Assembly (NCBI GenBank): GCA_039930045.1 | Contig: JBDSQB010000009.1 | Span: 88,089 to 152,088, forward strand | DNA from: Chthoniobacterales bacterium | GTDB lineage: Bacteria; Verrucomicrobiota; Verrucomicrobiia; Chthoniobacterales; DASVRZ01 | Length of the DNA stretch: 64,000 bases | Reading direction: 5' to 3' | In this document: positions 62,540 through 64,000 of the stretch, piece after piece | Numbering within the stretch: position 1 is the first letter of the stretch | Layout of the letters: every line of letters begins with the position of its first letter | Made by a program: the position numbers and the translations under genes | Notes under the pieces: generated by a model | Seen by the model: the letters and a program-made list of their open reading frames with translations, nothing else | Databases searched by the model: none | Told to the model about the DNA's origin: nothing

Positions 62540-64000
62540 TTAAGCGCGCAGAGCGAGCTTCTGCAATCGGCGGCGCTGGCTCCAGCCAGCCAGACCGGTG
62601 ATCAGTCCCGCGCCCACCCAAGTGGAAGGCTCGGGGACGGCGGTAATGTCTAGACTACCGCTCGTTTCGCTGAAGGAATAGGAGATCCCTGCATTAGTAC
62701 CGCTCCAAGTGCTGCCGACTAAACTGAGGCCGATTCCGTCCACGGTGACGGAAGCAAAATCGCCGGTTTGTGATGTAAAACCACTAAAGAGATTGTAAGT
62801 CCCGTTTTGGCCAGAAAGATCGAATCCACCTGTATCAGAAACACTGAATATGCCGTTATAGGTCAATGCCCCTCCGACGGTAAATTTATCATAACTAGAG
62901 GTGCTCGCTGCCTGTAGGTTGATGGTTGATGTCAAACTCGCCAGCGTCAATGCACCACTGAAAGCCAAGGTACCAATGTCCGTGGCAGCCGTGGTAGCAC
63001 CTGCTGTGAGAACGCCTCCACTGTTAATGGTTGTGTCGCCCGTAATGATACCGGTGCCACCGAGGGTGCCCGATACACTCACTGTTCCTGTTCCCGTTCC
63101 ACTACCCGTAGTGTTCTTCACCAGCAGCGTGCCCGTGGTAACAATCGTGCCACCCGTGTAGGTGTTCGCGCCGGTGAGGGTCTGCGTGCCAAGCCCTGTC
63201 TTGGTGAGGGTCATGCCCGCCGCGCCATCAGCAATCACGCCGGAGTAGGCATTGGTTACCCCGGTGCCGGGATTGAGAGTCAGTGCGGTCACACCCGAGT
63301 AGCCGCCAGAGGTGGTGGTAAATACCGATGCGAGGTCTTTGTTGCCCGTGAGGCCACCCATCGTCAAAGTCGTCACCGTAGTCTTAAGACCAGCCGTCGA
63401 GGTGCCCGCAATGCTGGCAGTCGTATCCAATGCACTGTTTTGCAGTGCCAGCGCATTGCCTAAGGAGAAAGTGCCCGCGCTGACTGTCGTCGCGCCGCTG
63501 TAGGTGTTCGCGCCGCCGAAGGTCACCGTGCCCGTGCCTGTGCTGTTAGTAATGTTGAAGCCGCCGGTGCCGCTGATGGCGCTGTTGATGGCGACGGAGA
63601 AGCCGCCGGCATCGATGGTGGAGGTATTGGTTGCCGTCACCGATGTGAGCGCCAGTTGGTTGGTGTTGATTGTGGCGGAGTTCAGCCAGTCGGTCTGATT
63701 GGCCAGCGCCTTCAGGGTGCCGCCAGCGAAGTTGAAGGTCGCCGAGCCACTCGCATCAGCCGTGCCAGCCCCATCGCGAACGAAGTTACGGCCTGTCGCC
63801 AGGGTGCCGCCATTGAGATTGATCGTGCCGGTCGAGGTGCCGGACGCGGTGCTGTTTTGCCCGATGGCGATGAAGGAACGCACGTCCGTGGTGCCGACGG
63901 TGGCGCCGCTGGTGAAGGTGGCGGTTCCTGTGTTGATCGTCAGAACGCCCGTGGAGCCGGCACCGTTGGCCACTATGCTGCCCATGTTGGCGCCGATGTT
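62540..64000 (-). CDS. Autotransporter-repeat surface protein with PEP-CTERM (partial)
   Basis: The 3' 487 codons of a large gene whose start is beyond base 64000. The visible part is made of Gly/Thr/Ser/Asn-rich passenger repeats (TLTGANTYTGGTIVTTGTLL, then NSGGVLTAGATTA) of the autotransporter-associated beta-strand type, forming a long beta-helix. The C-terminus is a PEP-CTERM sorting signal (VPEPSTW, a short hydrophobic stretch GAGLITGLAGW, then QRRR), so the protein is sorted by an exosortase and not by a type V barrel. It is probably a surface adhesin or matrix protein. Confidence 0.88.
   Translation of the reverse strand, partial: NIGANMGSIVANGAGSTGVLTINTGTATFTSGATVGTTDVRSFIAIGQNSTASGTSTGTINLNGGTLATGRNFVRDGAGTADASGSATFNFAGGTLKALANQTDWLNSATINTNQLALTSVTATNTSTIDAGGFSVAINSAISGTGGFNITNSTGTGTVTFGGANTYSGATTVSAGTFSLGNALALQNSALDTTASIAGTSTAGLKTTVTTLTMGGLTGNKDLASVFTTTSGGYSGVTALTLNPGTGVTNAYSGVIADGAAGMTLTKTGLGTQTLTGANTYTGGTIVTTGTLLVKNTTGSGTGTGTVSVSGTLGGTGIITGDTTINSGGVLTAGATTAATDIGTLAFSGALTLASLTSTINLQAASTSSYDKFTVGGALTYNGIFSVSDTGGFDLSGQNGTYNLFSGFTSQTGDFASVTVDGIGLSLVGSTWSGTNAGISYSFSETSGSLDITAVPEPSTWVGAGLITGLAGWSQRRRLQKLALRA

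Overview
The window is a GC-rich (roughly 60%) chromosomal segment with about 65 features, packed into short operons that often overlap by 4 bases (ATGA/TTGA). The organism looks like a member of the Verrucomicrobiota. This is inferred from the combination of a PEP-CTERM/autotransporter-repeat surface protein, a TonB receptor, futalosine-type UbiD, type IV pilus ATPases and the general gene style; no rRNA is present to confirm it. No tRNA, rRNA, CRISPR array, insertion sequence or prophage was seen.

Layout. 1-0.9 kb: a lower-GC, frameshifted lipoprotein remnant. 1.0-5.3 kb: a UbiD decarboxylase, FAD oxidoreductase and glycosyltransferase operon, with a small membrane protein. 5.4-8.8 kb: nadA, divergent adenine deaminase and an acetyltransferase. 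8.9-12.5 kb: two tandem PilT-type ATPases flanked by atypical receiver proteins. 12.5-17.8 kb: a tiny membrane ORF, accA, a LysM/degenerate L,D-transpeptidase, a conserved hypothetical gene, a GT-C glycosyltransferase and serB. 17.8-22.9 kb: phosphoglucomutase, small envelope proteins and an Ig-like secreted protein. 22.9-28.7 kb: a purine-degradation operon (single-chain xanthine dehydrogenase, an HpcH/malate-synthase-like DUF6986 protein, ureidoglycine aminohydrolase). 28.8-33.1 kb: small membrane and lipoproteins, then ahcY-metK facing a SahR-like ArsR-methyltransferase regulator. 33.1-35.7 kb: a cytochrome P450 and a GT4 glycosyltransferase. 35.8-40.0 kb: a complete D-alanylation operon in the order dltC-dltD-dltX-dltA-dltB, including the usually overlooked DltX microprotein. 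40.1-50.2 kb: metal and ion handling (CDF transporter, TonB receptor with a DUF2946-like partner, ClC antiporter, copper P-type ATPase). 50.2-56.1 kb: housekeeping genes (peptidase MA-like, rsmE, rplS, rnhB, yraN, ychF). 56.1-61.1 kb: two tail-to-tail MNT-HEPN toxin-antitoxin modules, a GT-C transferase, a FabZ-like dehydratase and another nucleotidyltransferase module. 61.1-64 kb: a 21-bp tandem array, a frameshifted gene and the 3' part of a large autotransporter-repeat/PEP-CTERM gene that runs off the window.

Three signals stand out. (1) The pentamer CTAAC/GTTAG is extremely over-represented in two blocks (about 18.95-32.1 kb and 36.2-39.3 kb), on both strands, in every allowed reading frame and at starts and stops. 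It is nearly absent between and outside them, with block edges inside genes. (2) A full Dlt system with a DltX ending in the FxYxxF motif is present in what looks like a Gram-negative organism, where the acceptor of D-alanine is unknown. (3) Two degenerate 21-bp tandem arrays each lie directly upstream of a member of the same unrecognised gene family.

The genes suggest an organism that salvages and degrades purines (adenine to hypoxanthine, then xanthine and urate, and later ureidoglycine), recycles S-adenosylhomocysteine under SahR-type control, moves by twitching and modifies its cell surface.
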